Below, piece after piece: positions 25,240 through 34,141 of a DNA stretch of 64,000 bases. Each line of letters starts with the position of its first letter. Within the stretch, counting starts at the first letter, position 1. Position numbers and translations under genes: made by a program. Below the pieces are notes generated by a model. That model saw only the letters and a program-made list of their open reading frames with translations. It made no database searches and was not told the origin of the DNA. Location: the NCBI RefSeq assembly GCF_017812015.1, contig NZ_JADQTN010000001.1, positions 1,528,501-1,592,500 on the forward strand, given 5' to 3'. This DNA comes from Pontixanthobacter sp. CEM42 (lineage in GTDB: Bacteria > Pseudomonadota > Alphaproteobacteria > Sphingomonadales > Sphingomonadaceae).

Positions 25240-25914
25240 CTAGTTAAAGCCGTGCCAGCTAATCGCTTCGCCAAGTTCGGCGCGCGCGACATCAAACTGG
25301 TTAACCGGCGCATCCGGATCGCGGTATCCGATGCCCATCCCGCAGAAGAAAATATGATCGTCGGGGATCGGCACAGCGGCGCGAATTTGTTTTGAATACA
25401 TCGCCCAGGCCTCCTGTGCGCAGCTATCCAGCCCCTCCTCACGCAACAACAGCATGATTGTTTGCAGCCACATGCCGATATCCGACCATTGCGGCGGCCC
25501 CATATATTTGGGCGTATGAACCAGCATCATAACAGGCGCGCCGAATGCCCTGAAATTATTGGCAAACCACATCAGGCGGCCGGCTTTGTTATCGCGCGCA
25601 ATATCGAGCGCGGTGTAGAGATCTTCACCAACCCCGCGGCGGCGCTCTTCGTAAGCGCCATCCAAACTCTTGGGATAAATGTCATACTCGGGCGACCAAG
25701 CATCTTTGCCTTGTGCCAGCACATCGGACACCGATTGGAACAAAGCCTGCATCGGCTCGCCAGTAATAATCTGGGCATTCCAAGGCTGCGTATTCCCGCC
25801 CGAAGGCGCTCGCTGAGCAGTGGTGAGAACGCGCTCAAGGATCGCACGATCAACCGGCTTGTCGAGAAACGCTCGGACAGATCGGCGGGAGGTGACGGCT
25901 TCGGTTACGTTCAT
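25240..25914 (-). CDS. Nitroreductase-family flavoprotein
   Basis: A 224-residue FMN enzyme that reduces nitro or enone compounds with NAD(P)H, usually as a cytosolic dimer. FMN-binding elements are visible: 'SRRSVRAF' at the N-terminus, 'APSGGNTQPW' near residue 37, and 'CGMGIGYRD' near 190. Its ATG (25912-25914) overlaps the stop of the upstream gene as ATGA, so it closes an operon of transaldolase, cobT, a membrane protein and this gene. BluB was considered because of cobT, but the sequence lacks BluB's N-terminal form and fits the general NfnB/PnbA type. Substrate is unknown. Confidence 0.9.
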   Translation of the reverse strand: MNVTEAVTSRRSVRAFLDKPVDRAILERVLTTAQRAPSGGNTQPWNAQIITGEPMQALFQSVSDVLAQGKDAWSPEYDIYPKSLDGAYEERRRGVGEDLYTALDIARDNKAGRLMWFANNFRAFGAPVMMLVHTPKYMGPPQWSDIGMWLQTIMLLLREEGLDSCAQEAWAMYSKQIRAAVPIPDDHIFFCGMGIGYRDPDAPVNQFDVARAELGEAISWHGFN

Positions 25915-26471
25915 TCTTTTTCGCCTTCGGGATTTGGGGCTTCTTCGGCGCTCTCGGCCACGTCAAACTCTTCCAAATCGACCATTGGGAGCTCTCCTGT
26001 CACTAATATCTGAACAAGCTCCGCTGCCCTTGCTAGATCATCGGAATAGCGCTGCACAGTTTCGAGTTCTGCCGACGAAAGGTCCTCGACCGATCCAGCA
26101 GCAAAGCCCGCCGCAAACAATAAACTTTCAAGGCGAATTCCCAGATCAAAGAGCGAAACCATCAACCGATCGCTATCGCGTGGCGAACGATCGATCAAAG
26201 TGCCCAGATATGGTTGAACGACGCTAAGCCTTTCGAGCGCGAAGACGTTTTTTGACGAGTCCCACTCATTCAATTTCTCATTTATGAAGTTGCAGAGCGC
26301 GTAGGCGCCGTGAAACACCGCTCGCTCGCGCTCTTGTCCTTGAAGAAATTCGCGTTCGATTGTGCGCTTGTGTTCGAGGTATGAATTGAACTGACTGAGC
26401 GCTGCGCCGATTATGATCCCGAGAATCGCGATCAATCCCGTTGAGCCGGCCAACAGTAGTTCGTCGGTCAA
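25911..26471 (-). CDS. Small membrane-anchored protein, unknown function
   Basis: I chose the TTG at 26469-26471 because AAGGGG lies about 7 nt upstream and it begins just after the cobT stop; the longer frame to 26540 would sit inside cobT. The product is 186 residues: one N-terminal membrane helix ('LIAILGIIIGAALSQF'), then a charged helical region ('YLEHKRTIEREFLQGQ') and a mostly helical soluble part, ending in an acidic tail ('ESAEEAPNPEGEKE'). No family is recognised. It sits between cobT and the nitroreductase gene, overlapping the latter by 4 nt. Confidence 0.65.
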   Translation of the reverse strand: MTDELLLAGSTGLIAILGIIIGAALSQFNSYLEHKRTIEREFLQGQERERAVFHGAYALCNFINEKLNEWDSSKNVFALERLSVVQPYLGTLIDRSPRDSDRLMVSLFDLGIRLESLLFAAGFAAGSVEDLSSAELETVQRYSDDLARAAELVQILVTGELPMVDLEEFDVAESAEEAPNPEGEKE

Positions 26472-26475
26472 ATGC

Positions 26476-28296
26476 TTACCCCTTCGTATCAAACAGCCCA
26501 GCAAGCTGCTCGATAATCGTGCCGCCGAGTTGCTCCACATCCATGATAGTAACTGCGCGGTCGTAGTACCGCGTCACATCATGGCCGATCCCAATCGCAG
26601 CCAGTTCGACCGGTGAGCTTTTCTCGATCCATTCGATCACGCGGCGCAGGTGCTGTTCGAGATAGCCAGCGGTGTTTACGCTCAAGGTGGAGTCATCCAC
26701 CGGCGCGCCGTCTGAAATTACCATCAGGATGCGGCGGTCTTCTGGGCGCATGAGCAAGCGTTGATGCGCCCACATCAGAGCTTCGCCATCGATGTTCTCT
26801 TTGAGCAGGCCTTCACGCATCATCAGACCGAGATTGCGGCGCGCGCGGCGCCATGGCTCATCGGCCTTTTTATAGATGATGTGGCGCAAATCATTGAGGC
26901 GACCAGGCTGCGGCGGCTTGCCATCTGCCAGCCATGCTTCGCGGCTCTGCCCACCTTTCCAAGCGCGCGTCGTAAAGCCGAGAATTTCAACCTTCACCCC
27001 GCAGCGCTCCAATGTGCGCGCCATAATGTCCGCGCTGATCGCAGCAATCGAAATCGGGCGGCCACGCATCGACCCTGAATTATCGATCAGCAGCGTAACG
27101 ACCGTGTCTTTGAATTCCTGATCGCGCTCGATCTTGTAGCTCAGAGCATGGCCCGGCTGCGTGACCACCCGAGCAAGGCGGGCAGCGTCAAGCAGACCTT
27201 CTTCCTGATCGAAATCCCATGCACGGTTTTGCTGCGCCATCAAGCGGCGTTGCAAGCGGTTGGCCAGCTTGGTGACAATGCTTTGCAGGCCGGTCAGCTG
27301 GCTATCGAGATAAGCGCGCAGTCGGTCGAGCTCTTCAGTATCGCACAGCTCGGGCGCTTCAATCTCTTCATCAAATTTGTCAGTGAAGTGCTTGTAATCA
27401 AAGTCGCCGGGAATGTCGGTCCATGGCCGGTTCGGGCGGACCGGCATCATGCCTTCCTCACCCTCATCGCCCAGCTCACCGTCGCTCATTTCCTCTTCGG
27501 AGGATTGCTCGGTCTCGCTTTCGCCAGTGTCTTCGCCTTCGGCGGCTTCACCGGCCATTTCGGCGGTTTGCGGATCGCCGTCGGCGCTATCCTCATCGCC
27601 ATCCTGCTCTTCTTCGTCCTGCCCCTCTTCATCCTCGCCTTCCTCATCATCGGAACCGCTATCGGTTTCCTCTTTGATGAGTTCGAGATTACGTAACATA
27701 TCGAGCGTAAGCGATTGAAAAGAATTTTGATCGTCCAGAGAAAGAGCGAGCGATTCAAAGTCTCCGCCGACTTTCTCCTCAATCCATTCACGGACCATGT
27801 CCACGGCGGGCACAGCGCTTTCGGGAATCTCTTGCCCGGTCAGCTTTTCGCGCAGCATCAATGCCAACGCGCCCTGCACCGGAACCTCATCCTTGCTCTG
27901 CGCGCGAGTGATAGGATCAGCGCCCATACGGACCATCAAGGCGGCATCAAGGTTGTCGCGCATCCCGCTGAAATTGTTGGAGCCTAGCGCTTCGTAGCGG
28001 ACCAGTTCGACCGCATCGTAACACGCCCGCGCCAATGGCTCCGACGGCGCGTTGCGGGCATGTATGCCCTCATTGTGATGCCGCAGCTTGAGCGCAAAGC
28101 TATCCGCGAAGCCGCGCGCTTCCTGCGCCTGATCGACAGGTAGATTACGACCCGGCAATGGCACACGGAAATTGTTGCCGGTGGAGGATGGCGCATCCGC
28201 ACTCCACGCAACTTCAACTTCCGGCTCGCGCGCGATCGAACGGCTGGCGCCGGTCAGCGCCTGCTTAAACAGATCGAGAGGAGTGTCGTCAGCCAA
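26476..28296 (-). CDS. cobT: Aerobic cobaltochelatase subunit CobT
   Basis: A 606-residue protein that with CobN and CobS inserts cobalt into hydrogenobyrinic acid a,c-diamide in aerobic cobalamin synthesis. The N-terminal domain begins '[16 protein letters not shown]'. A long acidic, low-complexity linker rich in Asp/Glu spans about residues 210-285, as is usual for CobT. The C-terminal von Willebrand A domain has the MIDAS motif 'DNSGSMRG' and a later 'ISDGAPVDD'. In many alphaproteobacteria cobS lies immediately upstream; here the upstream neighbour (6 nt away) is a transaldolase gene, so cobS must be elsewhere. The downstream gene starts 5 nt beyond the stop, indicating an operon. Confidence 0.95.
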   Translation of the reverse strand: MADDTPLDLFKQALTGASRSIAREPEVEVAWSADAPSSTGNNFRVPLPGRNLPVDQAQEARGFADSFALKLRHHNEGIHARNAPSEPLARACYDAVELVRYEALGSNNFSGMRDNLDAALMVRMGADPITRAQSKDEVPVQGALALMLREKLTGQEIPESAVPAVDMVREWIEEKVGGDFESLALSLDDQNSFQSLTLDMLRNLELIKEETDSGSDDEEGEDEEGQDEEEQDGDEDSADGDPQTAEMAGEAAEGEDTGESETEQSSEEEMSDGELGDEGEEGMMPVRPNRPWTDIPGDFDYKHFTDKFDEEIEAPELCDTEELDRLRAYLDSQLTGLQSIVTKLANRLQRRLMAQQNRAWDFDQEEGLLDAARLARVVTQPGHALSYKIERDQEFKDTVVTLLIDNSGSMRGRPISIAAISADIMARTLERCGVKVEILGFTTRAWKGGQSREAWLADGKPPQPGRLNDLRHIIYKKADEPWRRARRNLGLMMREGLLKENIDGEALMWAHQRLLMRPEDRRILMVISDGAPVDDSTLSVNTAGYLEQHLRRVIEWIEKSSPVELAAIGIGHDVTRYYDRAVTIMDVEQLGGTIIEQLAGLFDTKG

Positions 28297-28302
28297 GATG
28301 CG

Positions 28303-28956
28303 TTAGACGATAGACTGACCGGTCTTCGCCCAGTCAGCCATGAAGCCTTCGATGCCCTTGTCGGTCAGGATATGTTTGAACAGGCCTTTGATAACGGCAG
28401 GCGGCGCAGTCATCACATCCGCACCAATCAAAGCGCTTTCAAGGACGTGCGTTGCGTGACGTACCGAAGCGACCAGAATTTCGGTCTCAAAATCATAATT
28501 GTCATAGATCTGGCGAATGTCGCGGATCAGATCCATGCCGTTGGAGCCATTGTCATCGTGTCGGCCAACGAAGGGGGAAATGAATGTCGCACCAGCCTTC
28601 GCTGCAAGCAGTGCCTGATTGGCGGAGAAGCAAAGCGTCACGTTGACCATCGTACCGTCCATGGTCAGCGCGTTGCAGGTCTTCAGGCCGTCAATTGTCA
28701 GCGGAACCTTGATACAGACATTATCCGCGATCTTGCGCAGAACCTCAGCCTCTTTCATCATTGTTTCGTGATCGAGCGCGACAACTTCGGCGCTAACGGG
28801 GCCATCGGTGAGGCCGCAAATTTCCTTCGTCACTTCCATGAAATCACGGCCCGACTTGGCAATTAGCGATGGGTTGGTGGTCACACCGTCGAGCAGGCCA
28901 GTTGCGGCCATTTCCTTGATGTCGGCAATTTCGGCGGTGTCGGCGAAGAATTTCAT
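28303..28956 (-). CDS. Transaldolase / fructose-6-phosphate aldolase-type enzyme
   Basis: A 217-residue enzyme of the short transaldolase (FSA/TalC) class, which transfers a dihydroxyacetone unit in the pentose phosphate pathway. It starts '[10 protein letters not shown]', has '[13 protein letters not shown]' near residue 24, the Schiff-base Lys in 'VCIKVPLT' near residue 85, and '[19 protein letters not shown]' near residue 105. The length matches the bacterial TalC subfamily. It is first in a run with cobT and two further genes, though no metabolic link to cobalamin is evident. Confidence 0.93.
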   Translation of the reverse strand: MKFFADTAEIADIKEMAATGLLDGVTTNPSLIAKSGRDFMEVTKEICGLTDGPVSAEVVALDHETMMKEAEVLRKIADNVCIKVPLTIDGLKTCNALTMDGTMVNVTLCFSANQALLAAKAGATFISPFVGRHDDNGSNGMDLIRDIRQIYDNYDFETEILVASVRHATHVLESALIGADVMTAPPAVIKGLFKHILTDKGIEGFMADWAKTGQSIV

Positions 28957-29094
28957 GAGACGGCTGCTCCAGCATTTTTTGCGAATCGTCAGAAACGCTT
29001 CGCATAGCTGGGCAACCGATGCCAGATGTAGCGGGAATTTTACCCGGTCCGGAAATGCCTTTGCCGACCAATTCCCTAGTTGAGTGCACGCGAA

Positions 29095-29736
29095 TTAGGC
29101 TTCCAATACATGATCAGATCGTGCCCCAACCTGCTTCATGCCGAAGCTGAACGCGACCCACTGCCCAATCGTAAGCATTACACCAATACTATCGTATGAG
29201 TCTTGCCCCGAACCAGAACTTAGCAACCAATATTGTAGAGGCAGGAGTGACAGAGCTCCTCCGATCAAAATCCAGTTGAGCGGCTTCATCGACACCGTCA
29301 ATGCAGGTTCACGGTTTCGTATCCAAATCAAACTCGCAACCAACATAAGGGCCGCCGATATTGGTACGGCGTAAGCAAGGTTTACGTGAATCCCCAGCGT
29401 GTCACCATGGAACCAGTAATCACCATTATCGGCGAACAACAGGTACAGGCCATCAACCAAGTACACGATACCAAGCAGCAACAGCAGCGGTACAAATATG
29501 GCATCAATGCGTCGTCGCCCGGTCCATAGAGCGATGAACCCGATCAAGACCATAAATGGCAACAGCAGAAAATCGCCCTCAGTGCCATTTCCCGCGAAGT
29601 TCCAACCGAACCAGCTTGTACCCCATTGATAGCTTGGTCCATCAAACAGAGATCGGATCATGGGCAACCAGCCAAATATAAATCTCAGCGTTAGCCACGC
29701 CATTATCAAACCGCTTAGAAAACGCATTCCGCGCAT
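29095..29736 (-). CDS. Integral membrane protein, unknown function
   Basis: From ATG 29734-29736, which has GGAGG about 5 nt upstream, the product is 213 residues with about six membrane helices (for example 'LLLPFMVLIGFIALW', 'FVPLLLLLGIVYLVDGLYLLF'). Two loops are rich in aromatic residues and glycine ('SYQWGTSWFGWNFAGNG'). The coding sequence is less GC-rich than its neighbours. I do not recognise a family. The gene has its own promoter-like element overlapping an inverted repeat immediately upstream, so it is probably controlled separately from the DUF4197 gene before it. Confidence 0.7.
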   Translation of the reverse strand: MRGMRFLSGLIMAWLTLRFIFGWLPMIRSLFDGPSYQWGTSWFGWNFAGNGTEGDFLLLPFMVLIGFIALWTGRRRIDAIFVPLLLLLGIVYLVDGLYLLFADNGDYWFHGDTLGIHVNLAYAVPISAALMLVASLIWIRNREPALTVSMKPLNWILIGGALSLLPLQYWLLSSGSGQDSYDSIGVMLTIGQWVAFSFGMKQVGARSDHVLEA

Positions 29737-29746
29737 AGCCACCTCC

Positions 29747-29787
29747 GCTGTATTGCTATATTAATACAGCAGGTATGCTTATGTCAA
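29747..29787 (-). promoter_or_regulatory. Promoter with overlapping inverted-repeat operator
   Basis: On the minus strand there is a perfect -35 TTGACA (29782-29787), an 18-nt spacer and TAATAT (29758-29763). An 8-bp perfect inverted repeat, GCTGTATT-N8-AATACAGC (29747-29770), covers the -10 and likely start site and ends just before the Shine-Dalgarno of the 29736 gene. A second TTGACA lies 8 nt upstream (29790-29795). This is the geometry of a repressor operator; the regulator is unknown. Confidence 0.55.
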
Positions 29788-29791
29788 ATTG

Positions 29792-30484
29792 TCAAATCCG
29801 TGAAGCGACCCCGAACACGCCGATGAGTACCGGATCGTTGGTGGCACGCGGATTGCGGCGGATTTCCGCTTCTTCAACACCCATCTCATCCCAAATTGCA
29901 TTGTTAATATCGCCCGAAAAGCGACCTGCAACGCCAGCGACATCGACGCCGCTCAGACGTGAGATTGCGCGACCGATGACGGGATCATTCGCCAACCGGA
30001 TCGCATCGCCCAGTTCAGGCACCATCGCTTCTACCAGTGAATTGCCCATCTCTCCGCGCAGGAAAGACGTTGCCGCTGTTGGCCCGCCACGCACAAGTTG
30101 CTCCGCAGTCTGCAACCCGACAATTCGCACCGCGTCGGCAACCAGGGGAGCTGCACGCTCTGCACCACGCACGGCGACATCGGCAAACGCATCCTCAAGT
30201 TGATCCTTGAACACTGCCGAGGTCAGTATGCCCGCCAGAATATTGCCGCGCGTACCCATTATGTTGGCGAGGCCAATCTGCCCGACCTGCTGATCCCAGA
30301 ACCCGCCATCGGCGGTCAATCGGGCAAAGGCTCGCTCGCTCGATAAAAGGAGCAAGCGCCGGATTGCATCGTTAAAACCAAAGCCGGGAAGTCCCGTGCA
30401 CCCACTCAGAGCGAGGGCGCCAGTGGCTGCTCCCCCCACCATAAATGCGCGCCGTCCGGTAGTCTGTTCCAACAAATCGGTCAT
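29792..30484 (-). CDS. DUF4197 family protein, exported (Tat-like/lipoprotein signal)
   Basis: A 230-residue protein. The N-terminus has twin arginines ('TGRRAFMVGG') followed by a hydrophobic stretch and a lipobox-like 'LALSGC', which suggests export as a lipoprotein. The body matches the DUF4197 pattern: 'DAIRRLLLLSSERAFARL' then 'GGFWDQQ', followed by 'AFADVAVRGAERAAPLVADA'. The family has no established biochemical role. It is divergent from priA, with about 60 bp between starts, and followed after about 55 nt by a membrane protein gene on the same strand. Confidence 0.8.
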   Translation of the reverse strand: MTDLLEQTTGRRAFMVGGAATGALALSGCTGLPGFGFNDAIRRLLLLSSERAFARLTADGGFWDQQVGQIGLANIMGTRGNILAGILTSAVFKDQLEDAFADVAVRGAERAAPLVADAVRIVGLQTAEQLVRGGPTAATSFLRGEMGNSLVEAMVPELGDAIRLANDPVIGRAISRLSGVDVAGVAGRFSGDINNAIWDEMGVEEAEIRRNPRATNDPVLIGVFGVASRI

Positions 30485-30542
30485 TTCAGTCCCCTCTCAC
30501 CTTGTCGCGCAGGCCATACTGGCCCCATATGAAACGCAGATC

Positions 30543-32708
30543 ATGAACCGCGTCCGACTTATCATTTTCAACGCCGCTATCGGCCCGCTCGATTATAAGG
30601 TGCCCGATGGCATGACTGTCGAGCACGGGTCAATCGTAGTTGCTCCGCTCGGTCCGCGCCAGATCATTGGTATTGTGTGGGAAGAGGATCGGCTGCCCGA
30701 GGAGAGCGTACCGGATTCCAGGCTGCGCAATATCATAGAAGTGCTTCCGGTCCCGCCGCTGAAAGGCGAACTCAGGCGGCTGATGGAATGGACCGCAGAC
30801 TATTATTGTGCGCGGCTGATCTCGGTCGCGCGGATGGTCGTATCATCGGGCGGCGCATTGCGCGGACCGATCACGATGACCGAATACCGGCTGACCGGCA
30901 CCGAGCCCGAACGCATGACCCCGCAGCGCGCAGTGGCGCTGGATGCTTTGCAAAACGAGCAAGCAACAATCCGCGAATTGGCGGAACTCGCGAGCGTAAG
31001 CGACGGCGTATTGCGCGGACTGGTCAATCACGGCGCATTGGAACCGGTCGAGGTCGATATTGACCGCCCCTACCCGCGCACAAATGCCGATCATGACCAA
31101 CCCAAATTGTCAGACGATCAGAAGAAAGTGGCAGACCGCTTTGTTGACGCAGTCAAGGCGCGCGAGTTTGCGCCGTTCCTGCTCGATGGTGTGACAGGAT
31201 CGGGCAAGACCGAAGTCTATTTCGAACCCGTCGCCGCCGCGCTTCGGGACAACCGGCAAGTCCTGGTCCTGCTACCAGAGATCGCGCTGACCGAGGCATT
31301 CTTGCGCAGGTTTGAGGATCGCTTCGGTGCGGCCCCAGTCGTGTGGCACTCGGGCCAGAAGGCCACCGAACGTCGCCGTGCATGGCGCGCGATAGCGAGC
31401 GGGAAAGCGCAAGTCGTTGTTGGCGCGCGGTCTGCGCTGTTCCTGCCCTATGCCAATCTTGGCCTGATAGTCGTCGACGAGGCGCATGAGATCAGTTTCA
31501 AACAGGATGATGGCGTCCGCTACAACGCCCGCGATGTCGCCGTGATGCGCGCGCGGTTTGAGAAATTTCCGATCATTCTCGCCAGCGCAACACCAGCGCT
31601 TGAAAGCCTGCAAATGGCCGAAAGCGGGATCTACGAACGGGTCGAATTGCCCAGCCGTTTTGGCGGTGCGACCCTACCCAGCATCGCTACGATCAACCTG
31701 ACGGAAAATCCGCCCGAGCGCGGTAGGTGGATCGCGCCCGAACTGGTTGAAGCACTGAAGGATCGGCTGGAAAAGGGGGAGCAGTCGCTGCTGTTCCTTA
31801 ACCGGCGCGGCTATGCTCCGCTGACATTATGCCGCAATTGCGGGTTCCGGTTCCAATGCAACAATTGCAGCGCGTGGCTGGTCGAGCACCGCTTCAGCCG
31901 CCGCCTCGCCTGCCACCATTGCGGGCATGAGGAGGAGCCACCTGAGACTTGTCCCGAATGCGGCGAGCCTGATTGTCTGGTCGCCTGCGGTCCCGGGGTC
32001 GAACGCATCGCCGATGAAGTGGCGGAGATATTGCCTGACGCGCGGATTGCCGTTGCGACGTCGGACACGCTCAACACGCCGGAGAAAGCCGCAGACTTCG
32101 TCGCTCAGGCCGAGGTCAAAGCGATTGATGTTATCGTCGGTACACAGCTGGTTACCAAGGGCTTCCACTTCCCCGAACTGACACTGGTCGGAGTGATTGA
32201 TGCCGATCTTGGTCTTGAAGGCGGTGACCTCCGCGCGGCCGAGCGCACATATCAGCAAGTCGCGCAGGTCGCTGGACGCGCTGGGCGCGGCAGCAAGCCC
32301 GGGGAAGTCTTCATCCAGACTCGCCATCCGACAGAACCGGTTATCGCCGCGTTGGAAGCGGGTGATCGCGATGCGTTCTATACTGCCGAGACGGAGGCAC
32401 GCCGCAGCGCGGGCGCCCCGCCCTTCGGCCGATGGGCTGCAATTATCGTATCCTCTGAAGACGAAGCCGAGGCGAAGGAAGCTGCACGCGCCATCGGCGG
32501 AACGCGGCCCAATATTCAAGACGTGATGATCCTTGGCCCAGCCCCTGCCCCGATGGCTCTACTCCGCGGACGTTACCGCTATCGCTTGCTCATTAACGCC
32601 CGCCGAAGCGCGCAAGTTCAGGATATCATCCGCAATTGGTTAGACGGCCTCGACTTCCCGCGCGGAGTGCGAGTAAGCGTCGATGTCGATCCCTACAGCT
32701 TTGTATAA
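30543..32708 (+). CDS. priA: Primosomal protein N' (replication restart helicase PriA)
   Basis: A 721-residue superfamily 2 helicase that reloads the replisome at repaired forks. The ATG at 30543 begins 'MNRVRLIIFNAAIGPLDYKVP', the start of the 3'-DNA-binding domain. Walker A is 'GVTGSGKTEVYF', and the DEAH box appears as 'VVDEAHEISFK'. The eight-Cys zinc region runs from 'CRNCGFRFQCNNC' to 'CHHCGHEEEPPETCPECGEPDC'. Helicase motifs V and VI follow ('VIVGTQLVTKGFHFP', 'QVAGRAGRG'). The upstream in-frame extension to 30396 overlaps the divergent DUF4197 gene and is not used. The gene is followed after 13 nt by a GST gene. Confidence 0.97.
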   Translation: MNRVRLIIFNAAIGPLDYKVPDGMTVEHGSIVVAPLGPRQIIGIVWEEDRLPEESVPDSRLRNIIEVLPVPPLKGELRRLMEWTADYYCARLISVARMVVSSGGALRGPITMTEYRLTGTEPERMTPQRAVALDALQNEQATIRELAELASVSDGVLRGLVNHGALEPVEVDIDRPYPRTNADHDQPKLSDDQKKVADRFVDAVKAREFAPFLLDGVTGSGKTEVYFEPVAAALRDNRQVLVLLPEIALTEAFLRRFEDRFGAAPVVWHSGQKATERRRAWRAIASGKAQVVVGARSALFLPYANLGLIVVDEAHEISFKQDDGVRYNARDVAVMRARFEKFPIILASATPALESLQMAESGIYERVELPSRFGGATLPSIATINLTENPPERGRWIAPELVEALKDRLEKGEQSLLFLNRRGYAPLTLCRNCGFRFQCNNCSAWLVEHRFSRRLACHHCGHEEEPPETCPECGEPDCLVACGPGVERIADEVAEILPDARIAVATSDTLNTPEKAADFVAQAEVKAIDVIVGTQLVTKGFHFPELTLVGVIDADLGLEGGDLRAAERTYQQVAQVAGRAGRGSKPGEVFIQTRHPTEPVIAALEAGDRDAFYTAETEARRSAGAPPFGRWAAIIVSSEDEAEAKEAARAIGGTRPNIQDVMILGPAPAPMALLRGRYRYRLLINARRSAQVQDIIRNWLDGLDFPRGVRVSVDVDPYSFV

Positions 32709-32721
32709 GGAAAACCCCTCA

Positions 32722-33360
32722 ATGCTCACCGTCCACCATCTTGGAATCTCGCAATCCGAACGCGCCGTGTGGCTGTGCGAGGAATTGGGGCTCGACTACA
32801 CTTTTAAACGGTATGATCGCCGCGCTGACAATCGCCTTGCACCCGATGAGCTGAAGGCACTGCACCCGGCAGGCATGGCGCCTGTAATAGAAGACGATGG
32901 CTTGGTCATGGCTGAAAGCGGAGCGATCTGTGAATATATCGACCGCAAATATGGCGGCGCGAAGCACTGCCTCGATACCGATCACCCGGATTTTGCCGAT
33001 CATCTGTTCTGGTTCCACTATACCAACGGAACTTTCATGACGAACGGCATGATGCAGCTGATGCTGTCGATGGCGGAACCGCAGAACGAAATGCCCGGTG
33101 CATTCGTGGCAGATCGCACCGCAAAGGCATGGGACATGGTCGAAAAGCGCCTTGGCGAAGCGGAATTCTTCGGCGGATCACAATTGACGCTCGCAGATAT
33201 CATGATGGTCTATTGCATCACCACTGGTCGGATGATGCGCCAATTACCGCTCGGCGACAAACCCAATACAGTCGCGTATTTACAACGCATCGGCCAGCGC
33301 GAGGCCTATCAGCGTGCCTGGGCGAAGTGTGAACCCGGATTGGAGCCGAACCTGACTTAG
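32722..33360 (+). CDS. Glutathione S-transferase family protein
   Basis: A 212-residue cytosolic GST. The N-terminal thioredoxin-like domain has 'SQSERAVWLCEELGL' and 'HPAGMAPVIEDDGLVMAESGAICEYI', where 'ESGAI' is the glutathione-binding segment; the helical C-terminal domain carries 'QLTLADIMM'. ATG 32722 follows an AAGGA about 10 nt upstream and gives 'MLTVHHLG', the normal first strand. It is probably co-transcribed with priA, which is a chance pairing rather than a functional one. Confidence 0.92.
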   Translation: MLTVHHLGISQSERAVWLCEELGLDYTFKRYDRRADNRLAPDELKALHPAGMAPVIEDDGLVMAESGAICEYIDRKYGGAKHCLDTDHPDFADHLFWFHYTNGTFMTNGMMQLMLSMAEPQNEMPGAFVADRTAKAWDMVEKRLGEAEFFGGSQLTLADIMMVYCITTGRMMRQLPLGDKPNTVAYLQRIGQREAYQRAWAKCEPGLEPNLT

Positions 33361-33438
33361 AAGGTTTTGCCCCGCCGTTCTGGCCAATACCGCTCGACGA
33401 AATCAACGGTATGCAATGAACATCGGGGGACTACAAAA

Positions 33439-34089
33439 ATGCGTAAATTCCAATCAGCGGCGCTGATCGCCGGAAGCCTGGCGGTCGCAAGCTGCGGCCC
33501 GGGTGTGCCTGTCGAATTGCCCGAAGACACAATCGCTGCAGCGCAAACCTGCTTTGCCGCGAAAGGACTGGTCCTGCGCGATGGCAAGAGCGAAGGCGAT
33601 CAGGTGACGTATGAAGAGTTCGTCGGCGCGATAAAGTATCCGATGATCGCGGCAAGTCAGGTCGAACCCTTCGATATGAACGCAATCATCACGATCCTGA
33701 ACGGCGTAGAAGTGATCGCCGACGATGTCGCAACGAAGGACTATGAAGGTGCAATCGCGACCTGCGACGCGCGCTTCGTCGCCGCTGAACTGGCGCTACC
33801 TGAAGGCAATGATGATGCAATCATTTCCTGCACCGCGATGACCGGTTTCTTGGCGGGTGTGGTCGAGGGTGAGGGCAAAGCGTTTGGCGGCGATGCTGCT
33901 GCAGTCAACGCGCTGATGACCCGTCTCGAATCCGAGATGGAAGAAAGCCCTGAACTGCTCGTCACTCTGGCGACGGGCAATGTCGAAGAGATGATGAACT
34001 CTGCGTTGAAAGACAGTTTCGCGCAGGGTGATGTCGACGGCTATGTCGCTCAGTGCCAATCACGCTTCCCAGCGGACAGCGAAAGCTAA
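33439..34089 (+). CDS. Putative lipoprotein, unknown function
   Basis: A 216-residue protein. The signal 'MRKFQSAALIAGSLAVASCG' contains a lipobox-like 'AVASC', predicting a lipid-anchored periplasmic or outer-membrane protein. The mature part is acidic with a few spaced Cys ('AAQTCFAAKG', 'AIATCDARF', 'AIISCTAMTG', 'YVAQCQSRF'), possibly two disulfides. GGGGGA lies upstream of the start. No family is recognised. It precedes the FeS photolyase gene by 52 nt on the same strand. Confidence 0.72.
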   Translation: MRKFQSAALIAGSLAVASCGPGVPVELPEDTIAAAQTCFAAKGLVLRDGKSEGDQVTYEEFVGAIKYPMIAASQVEPFDMNAIITILNGVEVIADDVATKDYEGAIATCDARFVAAELALPEGNDDAIISCTAMTGFLAGVVEGEGKAFGGDAAAVNALMTRLESEMEESPELLVTLATGNVEEMMNSALKDSFAQGDVDGYVAQCQSRFPADSES

Positions 34090-34141
34090 ACAGAATGAGC
34101 TTTTCTCGGGAGCACATGCGCGCTTCGTGCATTGAAAGCGC

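Noticed and set aside
25240-25914. BluB (dimethylbenzimidazole synthase), suggested by nearby cobT
   Set aside because: The N-terminal and substrate-pocket segments do not follow BluB. It fits a general nitroreductase.
29747-29770. LexA/SOS box (CTGT...ACAG)
   Set aside because: The half sites are 14 nt apart rather than 8, and alphaproteobacterial LexA normally uses GTTC-N7-GTTC.
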